Positions 38,659-47,591 of a DNA stretch of 64,000 nucleotides are shown here, in pieces (position 1 is the first letter of the stretch; each line of letters starts with the position of its first letter). The DNA is taken from assembly GCF_018221465.1 (NCBI RefSeq), contig NZ_JAAIKR010000002.1, forward strand, positions 186,001-250,000, written 5' to 3'. Under the pieces are notes generated by a model, which saw nothing but the letters and a program-made list of their open reading frames with translations, was not told the origin of the DNA and made no database searches. The translations under genes and the position numbers were made by a program. Source of the stretch: Shewanella intestini. GTDB lineage: Bacteria; Pseudomonadota; Gammaproteobacteria; Enterobacterales; Shewanellaceae.

Positions 38659-41610
38659 ATGGAGTCTGTCATTACGAGCTGCGCATATTGCGGGGTTGGG
38701 TGTGGGGTAAAGGTATCGACTAAAGCATGCATTGATGCTAACACATTTGCTATTCATGAAAATACATTCCCTGCTAAAAGCGCAACTAACTTAGTCGTAA
38801 GTGGTCATAGTGGCCATGCTGCAAATCGCGGTAAATTATGCGCTAAGGGTGAAAGCTTGTTACAGAGCTTAGATCAACCTTCGGTGTTGAAATATCCATT
38901 AAACAGCGCGGCTAAACCAATTGATTGGCAACAAGCCATCAGCACGATTGCAGGCAAATTCTCTGACACCATTACACAATACGGCCCAGATTCAGTGGCA
39001 TTTTATCTGTCAGGTCAGTTACTGACAGAAGATTATTATGTTGCTAATAAATTAGCTAAAGGCTTCATTAAAACGGCAAATGTCGATACTAATTCGCGTT
39101 TATGCATGTCATCAGCGGTTTCAGCGCATCAACGTGCATTTGGCGAAGATGTTGTTGCTGGCTGTTATGATGATTTTGAACAATGTGATGTTATCGTTTT
39201 AATCGGCTCTAATGCTGCATGGACGCATCCCGTGCTTTTTCAGCGAATGATGAAGGCGCGTGAAAAACGCGGCACGCACATTGTCGTAATTGACCCTGCA
39301 ACAACGGCTACCGCGCAGCAAGCGGATCTACATTTGGCGATAAAGCCCGGTAGCGACAATGTGTTGTTTCAGTCACTGTTATTGCATTTAGTCGATAATC
39401 AGTTAGTTGATCATCAATTTATTCGTGCACACACTGAAGATTTTGACACTGTTATTGCACAAACACGTGAAAATCTCGCGTTAACATCGGCTTATGCTGT
39501 TAAACAAATGACATCACCCAGCAAGACTGATGCAAAAACTGGTCGCATTGCGCAAAACAGCCAACATCGAACTCAAGCAACGGCACATGTGAACAAGGTC
39601 AATAATACAACCGCGTTAAGTGTGCAGGACATTACTGGATTATCCGCTAAACAGTTAGCGCTATTCTTTGATTTGTTTAGTGCCTCAACTAAGGTCGTTA
39701 CTGCAAGTTGTCAAGGGGTTAATCAATCCGTTAGCGGTACAGACACCAGCAATTCAATTATCAATTGTCATTTAGCCAGAGGCCAAGTAGGACAACCGGG
39801 TAGCGGCTTTTTTTCACTGACAGGCCAACCTAATGCCATGGGGGGACGCGAGGTCGGTGGGTTAGCAACGCAGTTGAGTTGTCATATGGGATTTGGTCAG
39901 CAGCAGCAAGCTTTATTGGCAGATTTTTGGCAAACAACATCTGTTGCCAGTAAAGCTGGATTAAGTGCAGTTGAGATGTTTAAAGCGGTGAAACAAGGCA
40001 AAATTAAAGCCATTTGGATAATAGGCACAAACCCTGCGGTATCGATGCCTAATAGCCATGAAGTAAACCAAGCCTTAAAGGCATGTCCCTTTGTGGTAGT
40101 TTCAGATGTGTGTGCAGATACGGATACTGCGCAATACGCTGATCTATTGTTACCAGCGTTAGGATGGTCACAAAAAGATGGCACGGTGACCAATAGCGAA
40201 CGTATGATCACCCGCCAACGCGCTTTTATTAGCACAAGTGGTCAAGCTAAAGCTGACTGGTGGGCGTTAGCCCAAGTGGCTAAAACGATGGGCTTTAAAG
40301 GTTTTGATTATCAATCAAGTCATCAAATTTTCACCGAGTTCGCCGCCTTATCTGCCAAAGTAAAACACACATTTAACCAACAAAAATTTACTATTTCAGG
40401 ACTGCAGAAACTGACTAAAGCCCAGTACGATAATTTAGCACCAACACAGTGGCCAATAGAGTCAAGCGATGATATTGGGCAATATTCTACAAGGGTGTAC
40501 CAAGATCATCAGTTTAGCTTTGCTTCTGGTAAGGCCCGTTTTGTTGCTGCTAATGTTGATACTCATCATCAACCCGTAGCAGATGCCCCTGATGTATTAT
40601 TACTCAATTCTGGGCGCTCACGAGATCAATGGCATACCATGACCCGCACAGGTCATATAGCCTCATTACGTGCCAGTGTTGCCCAGCCTACTGTGGCTAT
40701 TCATCCTAAAACAGCAAAGCTAATACAACTGACTGAACATGATTTTATTAAGTGTGAAATTAATTCACAAGATATCCTGGGTGGTGGATATGTTGCTCGC
40801 GTTGTTTTTGACGAAACAATATTGGAAAACACCTTAAATACAAGCATGCATTGGTCTAAGCAATTTTCACTTACTGCTGGAGTTAATTACGCAACCCACT
40901 ATTTGGTTGATAATATTTCAAAGCAACCTGCGTTCAAGCATCAACTTGTGCGTGTCAGTCGCTATGAAGTTGGGTTACAAGGCATGTGGTTTGGTGAGGT
41001 TGAAACCAATGCTGAGCTTAATGGTGAACTGCGTTGGAAAGTGCAACAAACCCTGAAACATGGGCAATGCTTTCATGTGGCTTTCGCTTGCAATAGTCAT
41101 GATGCTCAATATTCCAGTCAACGCCAACTTAACTGGTCATTACACTTGCCATCATCACAGCAAATTCAAATTACTTGTTTGGCTAACAAAGACCGAATTA
41201 CGGGTATTCAAATCCTGTCACAAACAGTAATTAGTGCTGACTTAGAAGCAATGTCGCAACTTATTTCACAACCACTAAATTCTGCATTGATTAACCAACT
41301 CCATGGACTGTTAAAGGCGGGAAGTAGCCCACTAATTTGTGTGTGCACCGGTGTTACTGAGGCCGATATTGCCGCTGAGCTAACGCAGCTACGCTCAGCA
41401 ATTGGACAAGGTTCTAACGGGTCGGACACCGACTGGCAATTGGTAAGGGTATTGGAAAATACGCAACAAAAGTTAGGTTGTGGCAGGCAGTGCGGCAGTT
41501 GTCAAAGCGAGGTGCAACGCTGCGTGCAGCAACAATGGCAACTAATCAATAATGAACCACATAGTGCGACGGCAAAAAGGCTGTTAACAACAAAAGAGGG
41601 TGTGGCTTAA
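38659..41610 (+). CDS. nasA: Assimilatory nitrate reductase catalytic subunit
   Basis: Reduces nitrate to nitrite in the cytoplasm with bis-MGD molybdenum. The 983-residue protein begins with a 4Fe-4S site (CAYCGVGCGVKV, then GKLCAKGESL). The molybdopterin oxidoreductase domains follow (NSRLCMSSAVSAHQRAFGED with a likely Mo-ligand Cys, GTNPAVSMPNSH, NSERMITRQRA), then the dinucleotide-binding C-terminal domain (LNSGRSRDQWHTMTRTG). It ends with a BFD-like 2Fe-2S domain (CVCTGVTEADI ... CGRQCGSC), as in Klebsiella-type NasA. First gene of the operon; its stop overlaps cobA by one base. Confidence 0.95.
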   Translation: MESVITSCAYCGVGCGVKVSTKACIDANTFAIHENTFPAKSATNLVVSGHSGHAANRGKLCAKGESLLQSLDQPSVLKYPLNSAAKPIDWQQAISTIAGKFSDTITQYGPDSVAFYLSGQLLTEDYYVANKLAKGFIKTANVDTNSRLCMSSAVSAHQRAFGEDVVAGCYDDFEQCDVIVLIGSNAAWTHPVLFQRMMKAREKRGTHIVVIDPATTATAQQADLHLAIKPGSDNVLFQSLLLHLVDNQLVDHQFIRAHTEDFDTVIAQTRENLALTSAYAVKQMTSPSKTDAKTGRIAQNSQHRTQATAHVNKVNNTTALSVQDITGLSAKQLALFFDLFSASTKVVTASCQGVNQSVSGTDTSNSIINCHLARGQVGQPGSGFFSLTGQPNAMGGREVGGLATQLSCHMGFGQQQQALLADFWQTTSVASKAGLSAVEMFKAVKQGKIKAIWIIGTNPAVSMPNSHEVNQALKACPFVVVSDVCADTDTAQYADLLLPALGWSQKDGTVTNSERMITRQRAFISTSGQAKADWWALAQVAKTMGFKGFDYQSSHQIFTEFAALSAKVKHTFNQQKFTISGLQKLTKAQYDNLAPTQWPIESSDDIGQYSTRVYQDHQFSFASGKARFVAANVDTHHQPVADAPDVLLLNSGRSRDQWHTMTRTGHIASLRASVAQPTVAIHPKTAKLIQLTEHDFIKCEINSQDILGGGYVARVVFDETILENTLNTSMHWSKQFSLTAGVNYATHYLVDNISKQPAFKHQLVRVSRYEVGLQGMWFGEVETNAELNGELRWKVQQTLKHGQCFHVAFACNSHDAQYSSQRQLNWSLHLPSSQQIQITCLANKDRITGIQILSQTVISADLEAMSQLISQPLNSALINQLHGLLKAGSSPLICVCTGVTEADIAAELTQLRSAIGQGSNGSDTDWQLVRVLENTQQKLGCGRQCGSCQSEVQRCVQQQWQLINNEPHSATAKRLLTTKEGVA

Positions 41611-42476
41611 TGGATAAACAAGCACGAATGAGTCATATTCTCAACTTCGCCAAAAACAACACCATTAACACTGGGTTAATGGCTGGCGAGGTGGCGATTG
41701 TTGGTGCCGGTTGTGGTGAGCTTGAACTCATGACCATAAAAGCAGCTAATACCGTGTCACAGGCTACAGCGCTAGTGTATGACAGTTTGGTCAGTCACGA
41801 CATATTAACCTTGGTTTCAGCAGAATGTGAGCGCCATTTTGTTGGCAAGCGTTGCGGTCAACCAAGTGCAAAACAAGATGACATCAATGCATTGCTATTA
41901 GCGTTGGCCTTAAAAGGTAAAAAAGTTGTGCGTTTGAAAGGGGGCGATCCGCATATTTTTGGTCGTGGGGCTGAAGAGTCATTATATTTAGCGCAACATG
42001 GCGTTAAAAGCCACTTTGTTGCAGGGGTAACGGCGGCTTTAGGTTGTGCTTCAAGTAGTCATATTCCACTAACCTATCGTGGGGTAGCGCGAAGTGTTAC
42101 GCTCATTACTGGTACCAAACAAAGTGCTCAGCATTATGATAAAAGCGCACGTCAATGGTTAGCGCTGCTGCAAGCTGAATCAACGTTAGTGTTTTATATG
42201 GGCAAAGAACAAGCGCCATCTATTAGTGCCGGGCTTTTAGCGGCAGGTTGTGCGCCGCAACTTGGGGTCGCTTTTGTCACTAATGGCGGCAGACGAAACC
42301 AAATTATCCGTTATACCACGGTTGCAGAAATGCCTCAGCAAGCAAAAAATATCATTAGTAGCGGCCCAACATTGATGATTATTGGCGAGGTTGTGCAAGT
42401 GGGACATGAACTACAGACCTTGATAGAAGATATCGATAATAAGTCACAAGAGGCTGGTTATGCCAAGTGTGAGTAA
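41610..42476 (+). CDS. cobA: Uroporphyrinogen-III C-methyltransferase
   Basis: Makes precorrin-2, the precursor of the siroheme needed by nitrite reductase NirB. The 288 residues carry the SAM-dependent methyltransferase signatures VAIVGAGCGELELMTIKA, VYDSLVSHDIL, VVRLKGGDPHIFGRGAEE and GVTAALGCASSSHIPLTYRG. About 25 extra residues precede the domain; the start is fixed by the one-base overlap with nasA, but a later start is possible. No dehydrogenase/chelatase domain is fused, so the remaining siroheme steps must come from elsewhere (CysG). Confidence 0.93.
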   Translation: MDKQARMSHILNFAKNNTINTGLMAGEVAIVGAGCGELELMTIKAANTVSQATALVYDSLVSHDILTLVSAECERHFVGKRCGQPSAKQDDINALLLALALKGKKVVRLKGGDPHIFGRGAEESLYLAQHGVKSHFVAGVTAALGCASSSHIPLTYRGVARSVTLITGTKQSAQHYDKSARQWLALLQAESTLVFYMGKEQAPSISAGLLAAGCAPQLGVAFVTNGGRRNQIIRYTTVAEMPQQAKNIISSGPTLMIIGEVVQVGHELQTLIEDIDNKSQEAGYAKCE

Positions 42477-44103
42477 AGTTAACGCAGTGCAGACAACTCA
42501 TGATGATGGCAGTCGTTGCACAATGACTGATAACCATAGGATTAGCAGTAAAAATCAAATATCTCATCAAATTGCTAAAGCACTATCAGCCCCACAATAT
42601 GTCGCTTCAGTGCTTGCTGCGCGTAACGAAGATATACAAATTAGCAAGATAACGCCAAGCGCAATAAATTCGACATTCTCGCAAGAGTTAGTGGCAACAA
42701 TGCCTGTAGAAGACAATGACAATAAGAGCGACAATAACTATCAACCTGATGAGCAACATTTTATCGAACAACAACTTGATGTGAAAAACACTGATTTTAC
42801 CCAAACAATTAAGGCACTTGGTAGAGGTAAAAAAGGATCGCGGACTTTGTCTGTAACTGAATCAATGGCGTTTTTTATCGGCTTTGCTCGCCGACAAGTC
42901 AGCGATATGCAAATGGCAACCGCATTGATGTTAATGCGAGTCAGAGGGGAGACAAATCAAGAGCTAGCAGGTGTAGCGCTTGGGCTAAAGCATTTACTTT
43001 ACCCTAATTGGGAACAGTTGACCACAGATATAGATTGGCCTGTGTACGCTGGTAAGCGTGAACAATTACCTTGGCTATTATTGGCAGCAAAGGTATTAGC
43101 TAAACAGGGGATTAAAGTGTTTTTACATGGCGATCATCAATCACTCTCACATCGTCGCCATGTTGCTAATTATATTCATGCATTAGGAATTGAGTCATGC
43201 CACACACCTTTGCAGGCGCAATATCATCTTAATCAACACAATATTGTTTATGTGGATATCAGTTATATGCTACCCGTGGTGGGTCGTTGCCGCGCTATTC
43301 ACCAGCATCTTGGGCTTAGAAGTTTGGTTCAAATGGCGGTTCGGTGTGTTAATCCGACCAATGCTGCAATCTCACTTCGTAGTTATTTTCATGCTGGTTT
43401 AGATACTAGCCATATTGAAATTGCCAAGTTAATGGCAGCATTTTTAGCGACAAAAGCAACAAGCATTCTATCGAAATCCGATAACACGGGACAGCCAACA
43501 ACAAAAATTGTTATTTTTAAAGGCTTACAAGGCGAGACAGAAATTAACCCAAGAGTGACGACTAAAGTCAGTATTGTTGAGTCTATAAGGGGAAGCGATA
43601 AGCTATTTCTCGATGATAGTTCAACAAGCCACACTAAGCTAAGGCAAGTGACTGTGCCCACTGTTCTTGAAGCATTTTCAGGGGCAAAAGTTGGTCAGGC
43701 ACAATTAACAGCTGAAGATTTACATTCACTGTGGGCTGATGGCAAGCTTTGTTCTAGTGACAGTTCTAGTGACAGTTCTAGTGACAGTTCTAGTGACAGT
43801 TCTAGTGACAGTTCTAGTGACAGTTCTAGTGACAGTTCTAGTGACAGTAGGTTTGTAGCTAAAAAAAATGGCGCAGGATTATTTAGTGCTAAGCAACAAA
43901 CCGAACATAAAAATCAACAGTTAACTCAAGCTAATGCCAGTGTTATTGTCACGCTCGCGTTGTTGTTTAATGTTTTACAAATATACTCTTCAGACTCTGA
44001 CATGATGCAACACAGCGAATCAAACAACATGTTCGACATTAATGAGTTGAGTCAATCAGCGCTTAATTACGCCAAACAATGTTGGGACGATCGTCATAGG
44101 TAA
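42460..44103 (+). CDS. TrpD2/YbiB-like glycosyl transferase-family protein with SSDS repeats
   Basis: A 547-residue relative of anthranilate phosphoribosyltransferase of the TrpD2/YbiB kind. The family core spans residues ~105-410: SMAFFIGFARRQVSDMQMATALMLMRVRGET, KREQLPWLLLAAKVLAKQGIKVFLHGD, GLRSLVQMAVRCVNP, FHAGLDTSHIEIAKLM, VIFKGLQGETEINP. TrpD2 proteins bind nucleic acid and are not tryptophan enzymes. Two things are odd: a ~95-residue N-terminal extension and, at residues ~432-463, eight perfect SSDS units. Overlaps cobA by 17 bases, with AAGAGG as ribosome site. Such genes often sit in nitrate assimilation operons; the role there is unknown. Confidence 0.8.
   Translation: MPSVSKVNAVQTTHDDGSRCTMTDNHRISSKNQISHQIAKALSAPQYVASVLAARNEDIQISKITPSAINSTFSQELVATMPVEDNDNKSDNNYQPDEQHFIEQQLDVKNTDFTQTIKALGRGKKGSRTLSVTESMAFFIGFARRQVSDMQMATALMLMRVRGETNQELAGVALGLKHLLYPNWEQLTTDIDWPVYAGKREQLPWLLLAAKVLAKQGIKVFLHGDHQSLSHRRHVANYIHALGIESCHTPLQAQYHLNQHNIVYVDISYMLPVVGRCRAIHQHLGLRSLVQMAVRCVNPTNAAISLRSYFHAGLDTSHIEIAKLMAAFLATKATSILSKSDNTGQPTTKIVIFKGLQGETEINPRVTTKVSIVESIRGSDKLFLDDSSTSHTKLRQVTVPTVLEAFSGAKVGQAQLTAEDLHSLWADGKLCSSDSSSDSSSDSSSDSSSDSSSDSSSDSSSDSRFVAKKNGAGLFSAKQQTEHKNQQLTQANASVIVTLALLFNVLQIYSSDSDMMQHSESNNMFDINELSQSALNYAKQCWDDRHR
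43753..43848 (+). repeat. In-frame 12-bp tandem repeat, eight perfect copies
   Basis: Eight identical copies of TCTAGTGACAGT, each encoding Ser-Ser-Asp-Ser, inside the TrpD2-like gene. Identity at the base level, including silent positions, shows recent expansion. Copy changes keep the reading frame and would only lengthen or shorten the linker. Confidence 0.97.
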
Positions 44104-44107
44104 TTTC

Positions 44108-44184
44108 CAAGCCTAATCGTCAAGGTGATTAGGCTTGAAACATTTATATCTTCAGCCTCGCACTTGCGAGGCTTGTTTATTTTT
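44108..44184 (+). terminator. Double hairpin terminator of the nasA operon
   Basis: First hairpin: CAAGCCTAATC / GATTAGGCTTG (44108-44137, perfect 11 bp, no T-run). Second hairpin: AGCCTCGCA / TGCGAGGCT (44154-44173, 9 bp) followed by T-rich sequence. The second looks like a true intrinsic terminator. Confidence 0.78.
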
Positions 44185-44422
44185 GGGGGAACACACACTT
44201 AATTTACCGCTTGCTGGTGGTTATACAAAGGCCGTTAAAGCGTAAAGAAAACCGAAAATTGGCCAATTTAATCTCTGCTTTATGATTATTCTCTCTTGCG
44301 TCTAACTTTCTCCTTACTTATCTGTTTAAGTCCATCATTTACAATAGATTGGATACATATAAAGAGGTATGTAATTGAAGGTTTTTATGTTTAAAAACAG
44401 CATCTTAAAAACATTGCTTGTT

Positions 44423-44439
44423 CGCATTGATTTGGTGCG
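44423..44439 (+). promoter_or_regulatory. Candidate NtrC site upstream of nirB
   Basis: CGCATTGATTTGGTGCG has a strong right half (TGGTGC) and a weak left half of the NtrC consensus, centred about 118 bases before the predicted start point. An AGCGCA half site follows at about 44453. Confidence 0.4.
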
Positions 44440-44521
44440 ATTGCTCATTAATAGCGCATTTAAAACGGCGTTGGTGGCGTAATAAAATCACAAAGTACTT
44501 ATTTAACAGATGCTTATATTA

Positions 44522-44538
44522 TTGGCACAGTCGCTGCA
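44522..44538 (+). promoter_or_regulatory. Sigma-54 promoter of the nirB operon
   Basis: TTGGCACAGTCGCTGCA has the -24 element TTGGCAC and -12 element CTGCA with GG and GC 10 bases apart. The predicted start near 44549 leaves a leader of about 84 bases. Confidence 0.8.
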
Positions 44539-44632
44539 ATATTTAACCAAGACTAATTATTAATGCGTAGTTGCAACCGAAGTGTTTAACAACATCGACA
44601 CAGGCAGTTTTGCACAACCAAGGGAGCAGGTA

Positions 44633-47248
44633 ATGGCAATCACAAAACCTAAGTTAGTGGTCATAGGTAATGGCATGGTTGGACACCATTTTATCGAGCA
44701 ATTATGTGAGCATAAAATGCAGCATGTATTTGATATTCATGTGTTTGGCGAAGAAAGTCGTCCCGCTTACGATAGGGTACAGTTATCTAAGTATTTTGAA
44801 ACTAATAGCGCTTTAGCATTAATGTTGGCCACTCAAGATGATTATCAACAAAATGGGGTCACCTTACATTTAAGCGCTAAGGTGATAGCGCTTGATACTG
44901 AAAATAAATCCATCACCACAGCAGATAATCGAGTGATTGAATATGACCGATTAGTGTTAGCAACGGGGTCGTATCCATTTGTGCCTCCTATTAATGGTAA
45001 CGACAGAGAACATTGCTTAGTTTATCGCACCATTGAAGATCTTGAAGCCATTAACCAAGCTGCGGCCACGGCCAAAGTTGGCGTGGTTGTCGGCGGTGGT
45101 TTACTTGGATTAGAAGCGGCAAATGCGCTTAAACAACTTGGTGTGAAAACGCATGTTGTGGAATTTGCGCCGCAATTAATGCCCGTTCAGCTTAATGATA
45201 AAGCGGGAGAGTTGCTTTGCCAAAAGATTGAACAATTAGATGTCAGCGTGCATGTAAATAAAGCCACGACAGCGATTATTGATGGTGAAACCGCTCGTCA
45301 TCGGATGACATTTAACGATGATAGTTATTTAGAAACTGACATGATTGTCTTTTCTGCAGGGATTAGGCCGCAAGATACCTTGGCCAAACAAGCACAAATC
45401 AGTACAGGCGAACGCGGTGGTATAGTGATTGATAATCATTGCTTAACCTCTGCCAAAGATGTTTATGCGATTGGTGAGTGTGCATTATGGCAACAACGTA
45501 TCTTTGGTTTGGTCGCGCCAGGCTACCAAATGGCAAATGCTGCCGCATCGCATATTGTTCATTCGGTCGCTGATGTCACTGCAATTGAGTTTACCGGTGC
45601 CGATATGAGCACAAAACTTAAATTGCTGGGTGTCGATGTTGCCGCGATTGGTCAAAGCCGTGGTTTTGACGGTGCGCAATATGTCGAGCTTAGCGACAAT
45701 CAAGCCGGAATCTATAAAAAATTGTGGTTAGATGAAACCGGGCTGCACCTTAAAGGCGCGGTATTGATAGGAGATAACAGTGAATATAATTTTTTGCTTG
45801 ATTTATACCTGTCACAAGATGCCATTGATGGTGCTGCGGTAGACCTATTGTTGGGCGGCGCTGCCAATGAGGCTGATTTAAAAGACACATCGATTGTGTG
45901 TTCTTGTCATCAGGTCACTAAAGCCGATATTGCCAATGATGTTATTGCGGGTAATCACCAACTTGCGCAGGTAAAAAGTTGTACTAAAGCCGCCTCAGGT
46001 TGCGGTGGGTGTGCCTCATTAGTCCAGAAGATAATAGATCAAACCTTAGAAGCACAAGGGGTTGATTTTAATAAAGGGATTTGTGAGCATTTTGAACACG
46101 ACCGCCAAGCGTTATATCACATCTGTAAAGTTGACAATATCCGCGATTTTGACCGCTTAATCAGCCAACATGGTAAACACACAAGTGGCCACAAATACGG
46201 TTGCGATATTTGTAAGCCTGCTGCAGCATCTATTTTTGCCAGCTTGTCCAATGATTATGTACTCAATCAAAACTTGTCCCACGTGCAGTTACAAGACACC
46301 AATGATGCTTATTTAGGTAATTTACAAAAAGATGGCAGTTACTCTGTAGTCCCGCGAATTGCTGGTGGTGAAATTACCCCAGAGAAATTAATTGTCATTG
46401 GTGAAGTGGCTAAGGATTTTGACTTGTATACCAAGATTACGGGTGGACAACGAATTGATCTTTTTGGGGCGACATTATCGCAATTACCGCTAATCTGGCG
46501 CCGTTTAATCGACGCGGGTTTCGAAACGGGTCATGCCTACGGTAAGTCATTACGCACCGTTAAATCTTGTGTCGGCAGCGCTTGGTGCCGTTATGGGGTG
46601 CAAGATTCCATCAAAATGGCAATAGATCTTGAAAATCGTTATAAAGGCTTGCGCAGTCCGCATAAGTTAAAGTTTGCTGTATCAGGTTGTACCCGCGAGT
46701 GCGCCGAAGCGCAAAGTAAAGATATTGGCATTATCGCATCAGATAAAGGCTGGAATTTGTATGTTGCAGGTAATGGCGGTATGCGCCCGCGTCATGGTGA
46801 CTTATTTGCCACAGATTTAACGACCGAGCAATTGTATCTCTACATCGATCGTATCTTGATGTTTTATGTCAAAACCGCGGACAAACTCCAACGCACTTCA
46901 ACTTGGCTTGAATCACTTGATGGTGGTGTTGAGTATTTAAAGGCCGTGGTCATTGACGATATTCTGGCAATTAATGATGAGTTGTCTACGCAAATGGCGT
47001 TAGTTGTGGCGCGTTATCAGTGCGAATGGAAAACCAGCCTAGCGTCGCCCGAATTTCTTACTCGTTTTACTGAATTTGTTAATCCTTCCCAAGCGCCTAA
47101 ACAGGTTGAACAAGGTTATCAACGTATTAGGCAACAGCGATTTCCCGTTAACAGCCTAATAAGCAAAACGGGGGCGGGACAAATTGCGGTGACACAAATT
47201 GATGACGATGCCCCATTGCAACAGACGACACAGGAGGACGTGATATGA
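44633..47248 (+). CDS. nirB: NADH-dependent assimilatory nitrite reductase, large subunit
   Basis: Reduces nitrite to ammonium with siroheme and NAD(P)H. The 871-residue protein starts with a FAD/NAD module (VVIGNGMVGHHFIEQL, VVVGGGLLGLEAANALKQLG). A BFD-like 2Fe-2S domain follows (CSCHQVTKADI ... CTKAASGCGGC), then the sulfite/nitrite reductase ferredoxin-like part, and the siroheme/4Fe-4S cysteines (KSCVGSAWCRYG and VSGCTRECAEAQ) with GNGGMRPRHGDLFA. I choose the ATG at 44633 because of GGGAGCAGGTA just upstream and because the family starts there. It overlaps nirD by 4 bases. Confidence 0.95.
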   Translation: MAITKPKLVVIGNGMVGHHFIEQLCEHKMQHVFDIHVFGEESRPAYDRVQLSKYFETNSALALMLATQDDYQQNGVTLHLSAKVIALDTENKSITTADNRVIEYDRLVLATGSYPFVPPINGNDREHCLVYRTIEDLEAINQAAATAKVGVVVGGGLLGLEAANALKQLGVKTHVVEFAPQLMPVQLNDKAGELLCQKIEQLDVSVHVNKATTAIIDGETARHRMTFNDDSYLETDMIVFSAGIRPQDTLAKQAQISTGERGGIVIDNHCLTSAKDVYAIGECALWQQRIFGLVAPGYQMANAAASHIVHSVADVTAIEFTGADMSTKLKLLGVDVAAIGQSRGFDGAQYVELSDNQAGIYKKLWLDETGLHLKGAVLIGDNSEYNFLLDLYLSQDAIDGAAVDLLLGGAANEADLKDTSIVCSCHQVTKADIANDVIAGNHQLAQVKSCTKAASGCGGCASLVQKIIDQTLEAQGVDFNKGICEHFEHDRQALYHICKVDNIRDFDRLISQHGKHTSGHKYGCDICKPAAASIFASLSNDYVLNQNLSHVQLQDTNDAYLGNLQKDGSYSVVPRIAGGEITPEKLIVIGEVAKDFDLYTKITGGQRIDLFGATLSQLPLIWRRLIDAGFETGHAYGKSLRTVKSCVGSAWCRYGVQDSIKMAIDLENRYKGLRSPHKLKFAVSGCTRECAEAQSKDIGIIASDKGWNLYVAGNGGMRPRHGDLFATDLTTEQLYLYIDRILMFYVKTADKLQRTSTWLESLDGGVEYLKAVVIDDILAINDELSTQMALVVARYQCEWKTSLASPEFLTRFTEFVNPSQAPKQVEQGYQRIRQQRFPVNSLISKTGAGQIAVTQIDDDAPLQQTTQEDVI

Positions 47249-47571
47249 ATTGGGTCAAGATTTGTGAGGCGAGTGTATTACCGCAAGGTTCTGGCATTGC
47301 TGCGTGGGTAAATGAAACCGCAGTGGCCATTTTCGACTTAGGCAATGACGGCTTATATGCAGTCGGTAATGTAGATCCAGCAACAGGGGTGAGCGTATTA
47401 GCCAGAGGGTTAGTATGTGATATCGAAGGCAAATTATGTGTTGCTTCACCATTGTATAAACATCATTACCAATTAGAAGATGGTGTGTGCATTGAAGACA
47501 GTAATTTATCTGCCATGTCATTTGAAATTAAGAAGCAACACGGACAAGTATTGGTTAAGGCCATCGCATAA
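47245..47571 (+). CDS. nirD: Nitrite reductase small subunit
   Basis: A 108-residue Rieske-fold protein that partners NirB. The start WVKICEASVLPQGSGIAAWV and VSVLARGLVCDIEGKLCVASPLYKHHYQLEDGVCIED outline the fold. NirD lacks the full set of Rieske cysteine and histidine ligands, as expected for the non-cluster-binding assimilatory subunit. Overlaps nirB (ATGA) with GGAGG as ribosome site. Confidence 0.94.
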   Translation: MNWVKICEASVLPQGSGIAAWVNETAVAIFDLGNDGLYAVGNVDPATGVSVLARGLVCDIEGKLCVASPLYKHHYQLEDGVCIEDSNLSAMSFEIKKQHGQVLVKAIA

Positions 47572-47591
47572 CATTAATTTAAGGACAAATT

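Larger units (their letters stand above)
44185..44632. promoter_or_regulatory. nirB upstream control region
   Basis: About 450 bases between the nasA operon terminator and nirB. Its right part contains a sigma-54 promoter and NtrC-like sites, listed separately. The left part (44185-44400) shows no gene or strong structure. Confidence 0.6.

Noticed and set aside
43753-43848. Short regular repeats as a possible CRISPR array
   Set aside because: Units are 12 bp with no spacers, lie inside a coding gene in frame, and no cas gene is present.
42460-44103. Anthranilate phosphoribosyltransferase of tryptophan synthesis (TrpD)
   Set aside because: No trp genes nearby, the sequence follows the TrpD2/YbiB pattern, and the setting is nitrate assimilation.
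44185-44632. An ANTAR/NasT-type two-hairpin antitermination leader before nirB
   Set aside because: The hairpins (44108-44173) lie upstream of the sigma-54 promoter at 44522, so they would not be in the nirB message; they fit termination of the preceding operon.
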